Origin: Nitrospirales bacterium
GTDB taxonomy: Bacteria; Nitrospirota; Nitrospiria; Nitrospirales; UBA8639
Length of the DNA: 64,000 nucleotides
Direction of reading: 5' to 3'
Assembly (NCBI GenBank): GCA_012270585.1
Contig: JAAXIB010000038.1
Location: 19,914-83,913 of the forward strand
The notes below the pieces were generated by a model. It had not been told where the DNA came from. It did not search any database and worked only from the letters and a program-made list of their open reading frames with translations. A program made the position numbers and the translations under genes. Positions within the stretch are counted from its first letter, which is position 1. Every line of letters begins with the position of its first letter. Shown piece by piece: positions 1 to 7,555 of the stretch.

Positions 1-1
1 G

Positions 2-658
2 CAGTTGCGGAAAATGTTTCTTCTGAAGGAAGACCGGCATAGAGAGAAAACCAGCCGAGTCATGGTGGTTCTGCTCGTTGGAGGGCTCTTCCTACTGGGA
101 GGGATGGTCCTATTCCATCAACAATCTCCTTCAACATCCATATTTTCCCGTTTTTCGCAACAGGCCGTTGAACCTCGCGACGAGGTGGCATCGAAACCGG
201 AGCAACGCGGTAAGGTGAACGAAATCGCCGAGGACCGTCTGCCTTCTGCGATCGAAGGGCAAGTTGACGCCTCGGCGGCCGTGAATACGGAGGCAGCCTC
301 AAAGACGGACGTCGCCGGAACGCTTGCGGAATCGTCGGTTGATGACGGAGTGTCCACACCGTCCTTCCAGCCTCCGGATTCCACGTCAATTTCCTCTCCC
401 GCGACAAGATCGGAAGACGGCCCTTTGGTTCTTGAAATCCGGACTCTGGAAACCACTTGGATCGTGGTTCGTTCCGATGAAAATGAACCCCAGGAAGCCT
501 TGTTGCAGGCTGGTGAAACTGTGAAATGGCAGGCCCGTGAGCGGTTTCTATTGACGCTTGGGAACGCCGGAGGGGTCGAGGTCAGGCTCAATGGCCAGTT
601 GCGAGGTCCTTTTGGTGAAGTTGGCGTTGTGGTTCGAGATTTGGAATTAAGACCGTAA
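2..658 (+). CDS. RodZ-like protein, C-terminal part (cut by window edge)
   Basis: The reading frame is open to the first base, so the true N-terminus lies outside the window; a TTG at base 5 is probably not the start. What is visible is a short basic stretch, one membrane segment (VVLLVGGLFLLGGMVLF), a low-complexity Ser/Glu/Ala linker of roughly 100 residues, and a C-terminal beta-rich domain that starts near LVLEIRTLETTWIVV and resembles DUF4115, the periplasmic domain of RodZ. RodZ normally has a cytoplasmic helix-turn-helix domain before the membrane segment, expected upstream of the window. RodZ links MreB to the cell-wall elongation machinery. Family assignment rests on domain order and the DUF4115-like pattern. 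Confidence 0.6.
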   Translation, partial: QLRKMFLLKEDRHREKTSRVMVVLLVGGLFLLGGMVLFHQQSPSTSIFSRFSQQAVEPRDEVASKPEQRGKVNEIAEDRLPSAIEGQVDASAAVNTEAASKTDVAGTLAESSVDDGVSTPSFQPPDSTSISSPATRSEDGPLVLEIRTLETTWIVVRSDENEPQEALLQAGETVKWQARERFLLTLGNAGGVEVRLNGQLRGPFGEVGVVVRDLELRP

Positions 659-674
659 CGCCGATTTTGATTTC

Positions 675-703
675 TTGACAGGGGAAAATCACATTGATAT
701 GTT
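675..703 (+). promoter_or_regulatory. Sigma-70-type promoter for the cytochrome c gene
   Basis: A perfect TTGACA at 675-680 is followed after 17 bases by TATGTT at 698-703. It lies between the RodZ-like gene and the cytochrome c gene and would give a leader of about 125 bases. Confidence 0.5.
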
Positions 704-835
704 CGGCAGGTTTGGAGATTCCGAAATTGATTTTGATGAGGGGTAGTAGACAAACGTCGATGCTCTGAGGGCCTTTACCCTCAATCCAAACGGCCTTCCA
801 GACAAGGGATGCAATCATTATCAAAGGAGGGATTC

Positions 836-1318
836 ATGAAGCGGTTTGTAGCGATTTGTAGTTTGTTGACGGCATTTGCCTTTGTCGGTGGCGATTTGGC
901 CTTTGCCGGAGCCGAAAAAGACCCGTTGAAGCCACGGGTTCCGAAGGCTGAGCGCGGGAAGGCCAAGAAAACCAAACCACCCGCCGAGTTGTACAAGAAA
1001 ACGAAAAAGGCCTCCGACGAGATTGTTGCCGAAGGCAAGAAGATTTTTGAAGGAAAAGGTACCTGCGTCAATTGTCACGGGAAAAAGGGAGACGGCACCG
1101 GTCCGGCCGGAAAAGTGTTGAATCCCGGCCCGCGGAATTTTACCAATTGCAAATTCCACAAGAAACGGAAAGATGGTGAATTGTTCTGGATTATCAAGAA
1201 CGGCAGCCCGGGGACCGGCATGGTGTCCATGGTGCCCGCGACCATTACGGAGGAAGAAGCGTGGAAGGTATTGGCCTACGAGCGAAGCTTCTGTAAGAAA
1301 TGGCGCAAGAAGAAGTAG
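836..1318 (+). CDS. Exported mono-haem cytochrome c
   Basis: 160 residues. The ATG at 836 is chosen because AAAGGAGG lies 8 bases upstream and it begins a clean signal peptide (MKRFVAICSLLTAFAFVGG, cleavage near AFA-GAEKD). The mature part starts with a Lys-rich spacer. The single haem site is CVNCH at residues 77-81. The likely sixth haem ligand is Met129 or Met132 in the GTGMVSMVP segment. Cys105 (FTNCKF) and Cys153 (SFCKKW) lie outside the haem motif and could form a disulfide. It should work as a small periplasmic electron carrier or as a subunit of an oxidoreductase. A near-duplicate follows at once, after a strong terminator. Confidence 0.85.
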   Translation: MKRFVAICSLLTAFAFVGGDLAFAGAEKDPLKPRVPKAERGKAKKTKPPAELYKKTKKASDEIVAEGKKIFEGKGTCVNCHGKKGDGTGPAGKVLNPGPRNFTNCKFHKKRKDGELFWIIKNGSPGTGMVSMVPATITEEEAWKVLAYERSFCKKWRKKK

Positions 1319-1341
1319 TCCTATCGCTTGAGTGCGTGTCC

Positions 1342-1379
1342 AAAACCCCGTTCAGGGTTGAACCTGAACGGGGTTTTTT
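1342..1379 (+). terminator. Rho-independent terminator after cytochrome c
   Basis: A perfect stem pairs 1342-1356 with 1363-1377 around a six-base loop. It has a CCCCG/CGGGG core and ends in six T. It separates the two tandem cytochrome genes. Confidence 0.9.
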
Positions 1380-1392
1380 CTCTTAACCAAAC

Positions 1393-1901
1393 GTGCAACT
1401 CTTCTCGCGAACTCTCTCATTCATATGCCCGGGCAGATGCCTGCTGGCCGTGAGTTTCGTTCTGATGATGGGGGGGGTAGTCCAACGCCCGGCTTGGCTG
1501 ACGAAGTACAACCATTGCGGCCAAGGGTGCCCATGAGTGAAAGAATATGGGCCAGGAAATTGGTCCCGCCATTCGGTTCGACGAAAACGGCTTCCGCCGA
1601 GATCATCGACCAAGGCAGAGTCCTGTATGAAGGGAAAGGTGCCTGTGTGTCGTGCCATGGGAAAGCCGGACGGGGAGATGGTCCGGTCGGCAGGCGCCTG
1701 AATCCCGGTCCTCGTAATTTCACCAATTGCAAATTCCACAAGAAACGGAAAGATGGCGAATTGTTTTGGATCATTAAGAACGGCAGTCCGGGGACCGGCA
1801 TGGTGCCGATGATTCCAGTGACGATTACCGAAGAAGAGGCCTGGAAAATATTGGCCTATGAACGAAGTTTCTGCAAAGATTGGCAACATCGCGCACAGTG
1901 A
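1393..1901 (+). CDS. Second tandem cytochrome c, frameshifted at a G8 run
   Basis: The frame that opens at ATG 1425 encodes the cytochrome body (CVSCH haem site, then NPGPRNFTNCKFHKKRKDG, almost identical to the upstream paralogue) but begins with a hydrophilic stretch unfit for export. A different frame, opening at GTG 1393 just after an in-frame TAA at 1384, encodes a good signal sequence (CLLAVSFVLMM). The two frames meet at eight consecutive G (1470-1477). Nine G would join them as ...VLMMGGGSPTPGLA-DEVQ.... The cytochrome must be exported to receive haem, so I read this as one gene with a one-base deletion, either a sequencing error, a real mutation or a phase-variable tract. No clear ribosome-binding site precedes GTG 1393. 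Confidence 0.6.
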
Positions 1902-1912
1902 TGGACGTCCGG

Positions 1913-1942
1913 TTGACACCCGTAAGAACCGTTGACTAGACT
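1913..1942 (+). promoter_or_regulatory. Possible promoter before the small basic protein
   Basis: TTGACA at 1913-1918, then 18 bases, then TAGACT at 1937-1942. It lies in the gap between the second cytochrome and the small Lys-rich ORF. The -10 match is only moderate. Confidence 0.3.
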
Positions 1943-1992
1943 CGGTTGTTCAATGAACAAGAGTTATCCAACGTGTTGAGGAGAATGCAGAA

Positions 1993-2193
1993 ATGGCAAG
2001 CAAGCGAACGCAAGAAGATGATAAGGCTGTCCTTGAAAAGAAGGTCAAAGAAAGACGAGCCAACAGTGAAAACCCCGAAGGGGACAAGGACGTACGACAG
2101 TTGCGAAAACGTCTCAAACGGGTCCAGCGAAAAATTCGTCTCGGGGCGTCACGTATAGCCAAGGCTGCCGCGGAAAAACCCAAGGCGGCGTAA
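1993..2193 (+). CDS. Small basic helical protein of unknown function
   Basis: 66 residues, extremely rich in Lys, Arg, Glu and Ala, with no hydrophobic segment, so cytoplasmic and probably a single long helix (VRQLRKRLKRVQRKIR). The C-terminus AKAAAEKPKAA resembles tails of nucleic-acid-binding proteins. GAGGAG at 1978-1983 lies nine bases before the ATG and supports this frame over an overlapping 70-residue frame (1946-2158). The HEAT-repeat gene follows 53 bases downstream, so the two may be co-transcribed. No family recognised. Confidence 0.5.
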   Translation: MASKRTQEDDKAVLEKKVKERRANSENPEGDKDVRQLRKRLKRVQRKIRLGASRIAKAAAEKPKAA

Positions 2194-2246
2194 TTCCGGA
2201 AACCGGGGACGACAAGCCTGCTGAATGCAGTGAAAGGGAAACGTTT

Positions 2247-3110
2247 ATGACTGACGATGTTCAATCTTCCGCCGAAGATCCTCAAACGCCACATGAGGAA
2301 ACCGAAGCCGTCCCTCCGGGTGAAGTGACGGATGAATTTGTGGACGAAGTATCGGAATCCTTGTTGGAAAGCGACGCCGTCGCGCCGGTGGAAGCCGGGG
2401 AAGAGGAAGGCGAGGAACAGGCAGAGGAAGAAGAGCCTGAAATAGAAGAAGAGAAGGTCAAAGATGAGATCGATATCCAAATCGACCTTCTTCATGATCC
2501 GGATTGGGTCGTCCGACGTGAAGCGGTCGTCACGCTTGGTGAAATGGGAGACGAACGTTGCGTGGAGCCGCTCGTCAAAGCGCTTCGTGACGGGGACTGG
2601 CAGGTCCGGGAAGCGGCGGTGGAGGCTATTGCTGAAGTAGGATCTCCCGCCGTCGAGTTGTTGATCCGGTATATGCGCGATTGGGAGGCCCGGAAGTACG
2701 TGATCCAGGCATTGGGGAAGATCAATGACGAGCGGGTCCTGGACCCCCTGATGTCGATGCTGCACAACGACGAGTTTAAGGATGACACCACGAGGGCCCT
2801 TATCGACCTGGGGAAACCAGCCGTCCCCAAATTGATTGCGGCCTTGACCGATAGAGAAGAGTTCGTGCGAAAACAGGCTATTTTGGCACTCGGCGAGATT
2901 AAGGATCCGGAGGCGGTCGATCCCTTGATCGCCATGCTTCAGGATCAGGATTGGTTTACGCGTCTGACCGCTGCGGCTGCGTTGGAAGGAATCGGGGACT
3001 TGCGTGGCCGGGATGCGATCAAGCCCTTGATGAAAGATCCTGACCTCGTCGTTCGGCTACGGGTAGAACGTATTCTCGCCGCGTGGAAAAAACAGCCGGC
3101 CAACGCCTGA
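2247..3110 (+). CDS. HEAT-repeat (PBS lyase-like) protein
   Basis: 287 residues. The first 75 or so are strongly acidic (runs of Glu) and probably disordered. From about residue 82 there are tandem HEAT/PBS-lyase-type helical repeats of about 31 residues, for example DPDWVVRREAVVTLGEMG, DGDWQVREAAVEAIAEVG, DREEFVRKQAILALGEIK and DQDWFTRLTAAAALEGIG, giving about six units. Such solenoids are protein-interaction scaffolds. No signal peptide or membrane segment is present, so it is cytoplasmic. The acidic N-terminus next to a strongly basic small protein is suggestive of pairing, but that is inference. Confidence 0.8.
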   Translation: MTDDVQSSAEDPQTPHEETEAVPPGEVTDEFVDEVSESLLESDAVAPVEAGEEEGEEQAEEEEPEIEEEKVKDEIDIQIDLLHDPDWVVRREAVVTLGEMGDERCVEPLVKALRDGDWQVREAAVEAIAEVGSPAVELLIRYMRDWEARKYVIQALGKINDERVLDPLMSMLHNDEFKDDTTRALIDLGKPAVPKLIAALTDREEFVRKQAILALGEIKDPEAVDPLIAMLQDQDWFTRLTAAAALEGIGDLRGRDAIKPLMKDPDLVVRLRVERILAAWKKQPANA

Positions 3111-3180
3111 ACCCCTCACCCCAGCCCTCTCCCACCGCGGGGAGAGGGTGTAGGGACAGGCCCCTGTGCCTGTCTTGGTA
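3111..3180. repeat. Short intergenic repeat remnants
   Basis: Two repeat types found elsewhere in the window abut here: a CCCTCACCCC...CTCTCCC element (3113-3150; also near 10740, 21720, 28250 and 50350) and an inverted GGGACAGGCCCCTGTGCCTGTC element (3152-3176; relatives near 37416, 42330 and 42373). Confidence 0.6.
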
Positions 3181-3198
3181 ACCGATCGGTCACCACAT

Positions 3199-3636
3199 TT
3201 ACCCCTGGAACAGGAGGGCTTCCAGTTTTTCTTGAGCTTCCTCCAGTGCTTCCCGAGAGACGGCTTGGCCGTCGGCCAAAGATCGTCGAAGATCGGCTAT
3301 TTTCGACATGGCTTCGAGGAGTGCGTCCGAGGTTTCCGTTCCCTTCATCTTGACGGCTTCTTCCAGATAATCAACCGTTGCCTCCAGTTCGGCTACGGCT
3401 TCCTCAGGTTTACCGTCCAGGATTTTGGCTTTGCCGTTCAAAAACCCTGACATGGCCTGTACTAATTTTTTTTGAACGAGCAAGGTTTCCTCTCCTAGGC
3501 CGATCGTTTGCTCCACCACCTCTTGCGACAAATCCTGGAGTTGCTTTTTGACCTCCTCCGGTGGTTGCTGCCCCACGTAATATCCTGCCCCAAAAGCGGC
3601 ACCCAGGATCAGGATAATGGCCAAAAATTTTTTCAT
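3199..3636 (-). CDS. Membrane-anchored coiled-coil protein, unknown function
   Basis: 145 residues. It starts with MKKFLAIILILGAAFGAGYYVG, an uncleaved signal anchor or signal peptide with glycine-zipper character. The remainder is highly charged and helical, with heptad-like spacing (KKQLQDLSQEVVEQTIGLGEE, ELEATVDYLEEAVKMKG, EALEEAQEKLEALL). It therefore probably sits in the periplasm on a single anchor as a helical bundle. It is convergent with the HEAT-repeat gene. No named family recognised. Confidence 0.65.
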   Translation of the reverse strand: MKKFLAIILILGAAFGAGYYVGQQPPEEVKKQLQDLSQEVVEQTIGLGEETLLVQKKLVQAMSGFLNGKAKILDGKPEEAVAELEATVDYLEEAVKMKGTETSDALLEAMSKIADLRRSLADGQAVSREALEEAQEKLEALLFQG

Positions 3637-3845
3637 CTTTGGTTTCTACCTACGGGATTCTGGCAGTCGGTTTCAGAAGAGACAATCATTATAGACTTCG
3701 TGGATAGAAAAAAAAAGAGGGAAAGAAGGATCAAAATACCACTCATGAGTTGAAACAGTGGAGGCATGCAAGTCGCGGGCCGTCAAGTGAACTCAGCTAG
3801 TAGCAGGAACGGCATGTGCCATGAACTCATGACGGAAGTTTTTTG
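3637..3845. other. Intergenic region, no gene seen
   Basis: This gap separates the divergent coiled-coil gene and TonB receptor gene. It has an A/G-rich tract (about 3708-3730). I see no coding frame with a plausible start. Confidence 0.5.
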
Positions 3846-3903
3846 TTGACATAAGAGCCAGATGGCTTTAGTATAAATGAAATTGAAATCAATAATCATT
3901 ATT
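3846..3903 (+). promoter_or_regulatory. Promoter with overlapping Fur-like box
   Basis: TTGACA (3846-3851), 17 bases, TAGTAT (3869-3874). A 19-base site at 3885-3903, core AATAATCATTATT, matches the classical Fur box at about 14 of 19 positions and covers the expected transcription start. It suggests iron repression of the downstream TonB receptor. It also means the ATG at 3877 cannot be the translation start. Confidence 0.6.
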
Positions 3904-3939
3904 TTCATAGGCGAGGGATATGGCGCGCGAAGCACCCTG

Positions 3940-6228
3940 ATGAAGATGACTTACAAGCTGATGAAAATGGTGACACAAAACTATTGCCTGCAGTGGTGTT
4001 TCATCGGTGTCGTAGTGGCACTGCTCGTGCCGTCAATGCCGGACACCGCGTTTGCGCAGTCTGCAACCCCGGGTTCTGTCATCGTGCTTGAGGAAATTGT
4101 CGTTGAAGGTCGTCGAATGGGAGAGGAAGATCTGGCCAGAGAGAAACTGGAGGCCATACCCGGCGGTACGGGACTGATCGTTGATAGTGCCCTTACGGGT
4201 AAGACAAACCTGAATATCTCCGACGCTCTTGTCTCGACACCTGGGGTGATCGTGCAGAACTTCTTTGGCAGCAATGATCAACCACGCATTCAGATCCGCG
4301 GGTCCGGGTTGCAGCAAAATCCCGTTGAGCGCGGGGTGCTGGTGCTGCAAAATGGGCTGCCGATCAATCGGGCCGACGGCTCATATGCCGTGGGCCTCGC
4401 CAATGCGAGGCAGGCTCAGTTTACCGAAGTGTATCGCGGTTACACGGCCAACCGGCTCGGAGCCACCGTCCTCGGCGGCGCACTCAATTTCGTCTCGCCG
4501 ACCGGTTCGTCGGCACCCGGTGTCACCGTGGGAGTGGAAGGTGGAAGTTTTGGCCAATTGTCCGCCACCGCCCAGGCCGGCGCAAAGCAGGGAAATCTCG
4601 ATGGACTCGCGCAGGTGCATTTCAGTCAACGGAATGGATTTCGTGTGTACAATGAGTCGGACCGGCTGAACGTCGATGCCAACATTGGTACCGAACTGAC
4701 CGATGAAATTTCCAGCCGCCTCTTTGTGGGGTATACGGATCTGAGTTTCGACGTTGCCGGTTCGTTGACCAAGCAAACACTCAACCATGATCCCACGCAA
4801 ATCCACACGGGTCCCACGGTCCGCCCCAACCCGACACCGCCGCCAGGGTTGCTCGTGTCCAATCCCGGGCCGAACGTCGTTCGTGACCGACCGCAACGCG
4901 AGGTGGACCAATTTCGTATCGTCAGCAGGACAACCGCAACGTCCGGCGCGCAACTTGTCGACCTGGTTCTTGGGTACTCGCACACCGATGACGCATTCCG
5001 GTTTCCCATCCCCGCCGGGATTCGCGAGACGCAAGGCGGGGATTTTACTTCCGTCTTGCGCTATGCCTATAGTCCGGACGAGACCCGGACGCTTCCTCTG
5101 CTCGAGGCCACCGCCAAATACGTCGTGGGGTCGGCCGACCGGCACAATTTCATCAACAGGGCGGGAACCAAGGGACCGCTGTTCGGTCAAAGCGAACTTG
5201 ACGCCAGCACGCTTTCGCTCTATGCCGGGCTGAACATTCCCTTCGGCGACGTCTTCACGCTCTCGCCGACCCTTGCCTATGCCCGAGCGAAACGCAACAA
5301 CGCTGATACCTTCGATTCGCCAACGCGGCCGACTATCGCTTTTAATCCTGGGAATCAGACGATGCCATTGCCAGGCGGTCAGGTGCCGGCAGGCGACACC
5401 AGCTACTCGCGGACTTATGACGGTTGGAGCCCAAGCCTCGGTCTGACCATTCAGCCCATGGAACACCATACGTTGTTCGCAGCGGTCAGCCGCAGCTTCG
5501 AACCCCCGACCCATGACGACCTGATTGCCACCGTGGGTGGCACGCCTTTCAGTAGCCCCGGCCGGCCGATGCCTCCCAACCCGGCCTTTCCCGCCCCCGC
5601 TTTCCGTACTCCGGATCTCAAAGCGCAAACAGCGACGACAATCGAGGCCGGCTGGCGCGGCAGGTCCGGAATGATCGCTTGGGATGTCGTGACCTATTAT
5701 GCGTGGGTGAAGAACGAGTTGCTGAGTCTGCGTGACGTGACCGGTGCACCACTGGGTGCCGTGAATGCCGACAAGACCACCCATTTTGGTATTGAGCTTG
5801 GACTCAGCGCACAATTGGTCGAGGAACTCAGTACCCGGCTCGCCTATACCTATCAGGATTTCCGCTTTGATGGAGATCCGCTACGTGGGAATAACCGTTT
5901 GGCGGGTGCGCCGCCGCACGTGGTCAACGCGATCGTGCAGTATGATCTTCTGCCGGAACTGTTTGTCCAGACGGAAATCAACTGGCGCGCCGCTCGGACT
6001 CCGGTCGACAATATGAACACGCTGTTCAACGATTCGTTCGTGATCGTTGATGTCCGCGCAAACTATGACTTCAATGATCACGTCAGTGTGTTCGGAGAGG
6101 CACGCAATGTCTTCGATAAGGTGTATGCTTCATCGACCCTGATCGTCGATCAGGCCAGACCCGATCAGGCGGCGTTTCTGCCCGGTGACGGGCAGGCCTT
6201 TTACGCTGGACTGAAGGCGAGATTTTGA
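3940..6228 (+). CDS. TonB-dependent outer-membrane receptor (siderophore/iron type)
   Basis: About 762 residues from ATG 3940. The longer frame from 3877 overlaps the promoter and is rejected; ATG 3946 or 3961 is also possible because no strong ribosome-binding site is seen. Signal peptide (CFIGVVVALLVPSMPDTAFA), a TonB-box-like stretch (VIVLEEIVVEG), then a plug domain (SDALVSTPGVIVQNFFGSNDQPRIQIRGSG), followed by a beta-barrel ending in AFYAGLKARF with the terminal Phe expected for BAM insertion. TonB receptors import ferric chelates or other large ligands with energy from TonB-ExbB-ExbD, encoded at 18.7-20.7 kb. The Fur-like box points to an iron substrate; the exact ligand cannot be read. 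Confidence 0.85.
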   Translation: MKMTYKLMKMVTQNYCLQWCFIGVVVALLVPSMPDTAFAQSATPGSVIVLEEIVVEGRRMGEEDLAREKLEAIPGGTGLIVDSALTGKTNLNISDALVSTPGVIVQNFFGSNDQPRIQIRGSGLQQNPVERGVLVLQNGLPINRADGSYAVGLANARQAQFTEVYRGYTANRLGATVLGGALNFVSPTGSSAPGVTVGVEGGSFGQLSATAQAGAKQGNLDGLAQVHFSQRNGFRVYNESDRLNVDANIGTELTDEISSRLFVGYTDLSFDVAGSLTKQTLNHDPTQIHTGPTVRPNPTPPPGLLVSNPGPNVVRDRPQREVDQFRIVSRTTATSGAQLVDLVLGYSHTDDAFRFPIPAGIRETQGGDFTSVLRYAYSPDETRTLPLLEATAKYVVGSADRHNFINRAGTKGPLFGQSELDASTLSLYAGLNIPFGDVFTLSPTLAYARAKRNNADTFDSPTRPTIAFNPGNQTMPLPGGQVPAGDTSYSRTYDGWSPSLGLTIQPMEHHTLFAAVSRSFEPPTHDDLIATVGGTPFSSPGRPMPPNPAFPAPAFRTPDLKAQTATTIEAGWRGRSGMIAWDVVTYYAWVKNELLSLRDVTGAPLGAVNADKTTHFGIELGLSAQLVEELSTRLAYTYQDFRFDGDPLRGNNRLAGAPPHVVNAIVQYDLLPELFVQTEINWRAARTPVDNMNTLFNDSFVIVDVRANYDFNDHVSVFGEARNVFDKVYASSTLIVDQARPDQAAFLPGDGQAFYAGLKARF

Positions 6229-6246
6229 CCCAGGCACAAACGACAA

Positions 6247-7086
6247 TCAGGCGTTCCCAACGGGCGGGTCGGCTTTGCCCAAGACCTTGGAGGATTCGAT
6301 GGCAAAACGGTCGCCTACGATGCGAGCCACGCGGTTCATATAGTCGGTGAGGGTATTCACTTGATCCGGCTTCAGATCCCGTCGAAATTGTGGAAGCAGA
6401 CCCCATCGGGTTTCAAATTCTTCTCCTGAAATTGAGGCCACCACGCTGATCAGTTTGATTACTTGGGTGTCGGAAGGGGCAGGTGATTGCCCTGTCGCCT
6501 GCGGTTGAGTCGTAGGGGACGCCTTTGCTCCGGGTTCCGGGGGTTTCCCTTCAAAGAGAGCCGTCAATGCGGGAAGCACGGCACTGATACAAAGGACGGT
6601 CGCCGACACGATGGCCTGGTTGTTGCCGGCACCGGCCCGGCCGGCCACGCGTTCACCGACGTGTTGGAAAAAAGCATTTCGCTCTTTACTGTCTTCCGAA
6701 AACACGAATTTGTAGGGTTCGTACATCTCGCGGCTTTCAGCCACGGCTTGGCCGACGGTGACAACGATTTCCTGGTCATCGATGTCAGAGGAACTCAGAG
6801 AGGGCGCCAACAGGGTTTTGAGTCGCTCACTTACGTGATCTTCAAGACTGTTCATGAATTCCGGCTGCTGTTGGATGGGAACGTAGAACGCGGAAACGCG
6901 ATCCGCCAGATTGAACAGGACCTTCAGAAATTCCAGGTAAATGGCCCATTCCTGCTGTTGACTGAGTTTGATCGTGGCGGAGTGATCGCTCCGTTTAATC
7001 AGCGTCACGGATTCCCGGCACACGTCCAATATGGTGTTGGACAGGTCTTTGAGAATGGGTTCGTGCTCTTGGAGGGAATGCTTCAT
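6247..7086 (-). CDS. Conserved-looking protein of unknown function
   Basis: 279 residues, convergent with the TonB receptor and separated by 18 bases. The N-terminal half is helical and hydrophilic-amphipathic (LSQQQEWAIYLEFLKVLFNLADRV). Near the middle is a hydrophobic segment (AIVSATVLCISAVLPALTALF) that could be one membrane helix. A Pro/Ala/Gln-rich linker follows, then a C-terminal helical part (FETRWGLLPQFRRDLKPDQ). No signal peptide. I do not recognise a family or catalytic motif. Confidence 0.6.
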   Translation of the reverse strand: MKHSLQEHEPILKDLSNTILDVCRESVTLIKRSDHSATIKLSQQQEWAIYLEFLKVLFNLADRVSAFYVPIQQQPEFMNSLEDHVSERLKTLLAPSLSSSDIDDQEIVVTVGQAVAESREMYEPYKFVFSEDSKERNAFFQHVGERVAGRAGAGNNQAIVSATVLCISAVLPALTALFEGKPPEPGAKASPTTQPQATGQSPAPSDTQVIKLISVVASISGEEFETRWGLLPQFRRDLKPDQVNTLTDYMNRVARIVGDRFAIESSKVLGKADPPVGNA

Positions 7087-7555
7087 GAATGGAAAAACCC
7101 CGGGTCAAGCCCGGGGCAAGCCTGATACAGGCGTATCTAATCAAATGGAGGGCAGGCTTCGCAAGTAGGGACCAACGATCGTTGGTCTCTACTTGGTCAA
7201 ACCCCGGGCTCCGTCATTGCAAGGGAGCAGGCCCTATGCTATACACGGGAGATTAGTGGTATGAAAAGAGCCAACGGCACTCCGAATCTGTCATTGATAC
7301 GAAAGTAGCCTTCCTGTTCCCCTCCTTTGTGAGGAAGGGTGCGGGGAGGCAGAGAGTCTGCGGGTAGGACGGCGAACCTTCGTGCTCTATGGGCGTTCAA
7401 TTCTACCCCACCTACCCTTCCCTTACTAAGGGGAGGAAAAGAAAACAAGGCCTACGCAGGGCTGGAGACCAGCGCGTCTCATTTTCATCACTTCGCGTGC
7501 AGGCAGCAAGCCTGCATGCGAGATTCCCACAAACCAATTTTCCCGCGTGTCCGTG
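7087..7555. repeat. Repeat-rich intergenic region before the helicase
   Basis: No gene is supported. It holds a CCCCGGG-TCAAG-CCCGGGG hairpin (7098-7116; a near copy is at 16925-16943), a perfect 18-base palindrome GACCAACGATCGTTGGTC (7170-7187), a pair of inverted repeats of the CCCCTCCTTTGTGAGG / CCTTACTAAGGGGAGG type (7319-7440), and a CAGGCAGCAAGCCTGCATG element (7500-7520). Small ORFs across it are repeat translations. Confidence 0.65.

Noticed and set aside
118..753. Minus-strand frame opposite the RodZ-like gene
   Set aside because: No start signal, no motif; the plus strand carries a recognisable domain in the same bases.
3877..3939. Extended start of the first TonB receptor
   Set aside because: The bases are promoter and Fur-like site; the added residues do not help the signal peptide.
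7098..7116. CCCCGGG hairpin as a terminator of the 6247-7086 gene region
   Set aside because: No T tract on either side and a copy elsewhere (16925-16943), so treated as a dispersed repeat.
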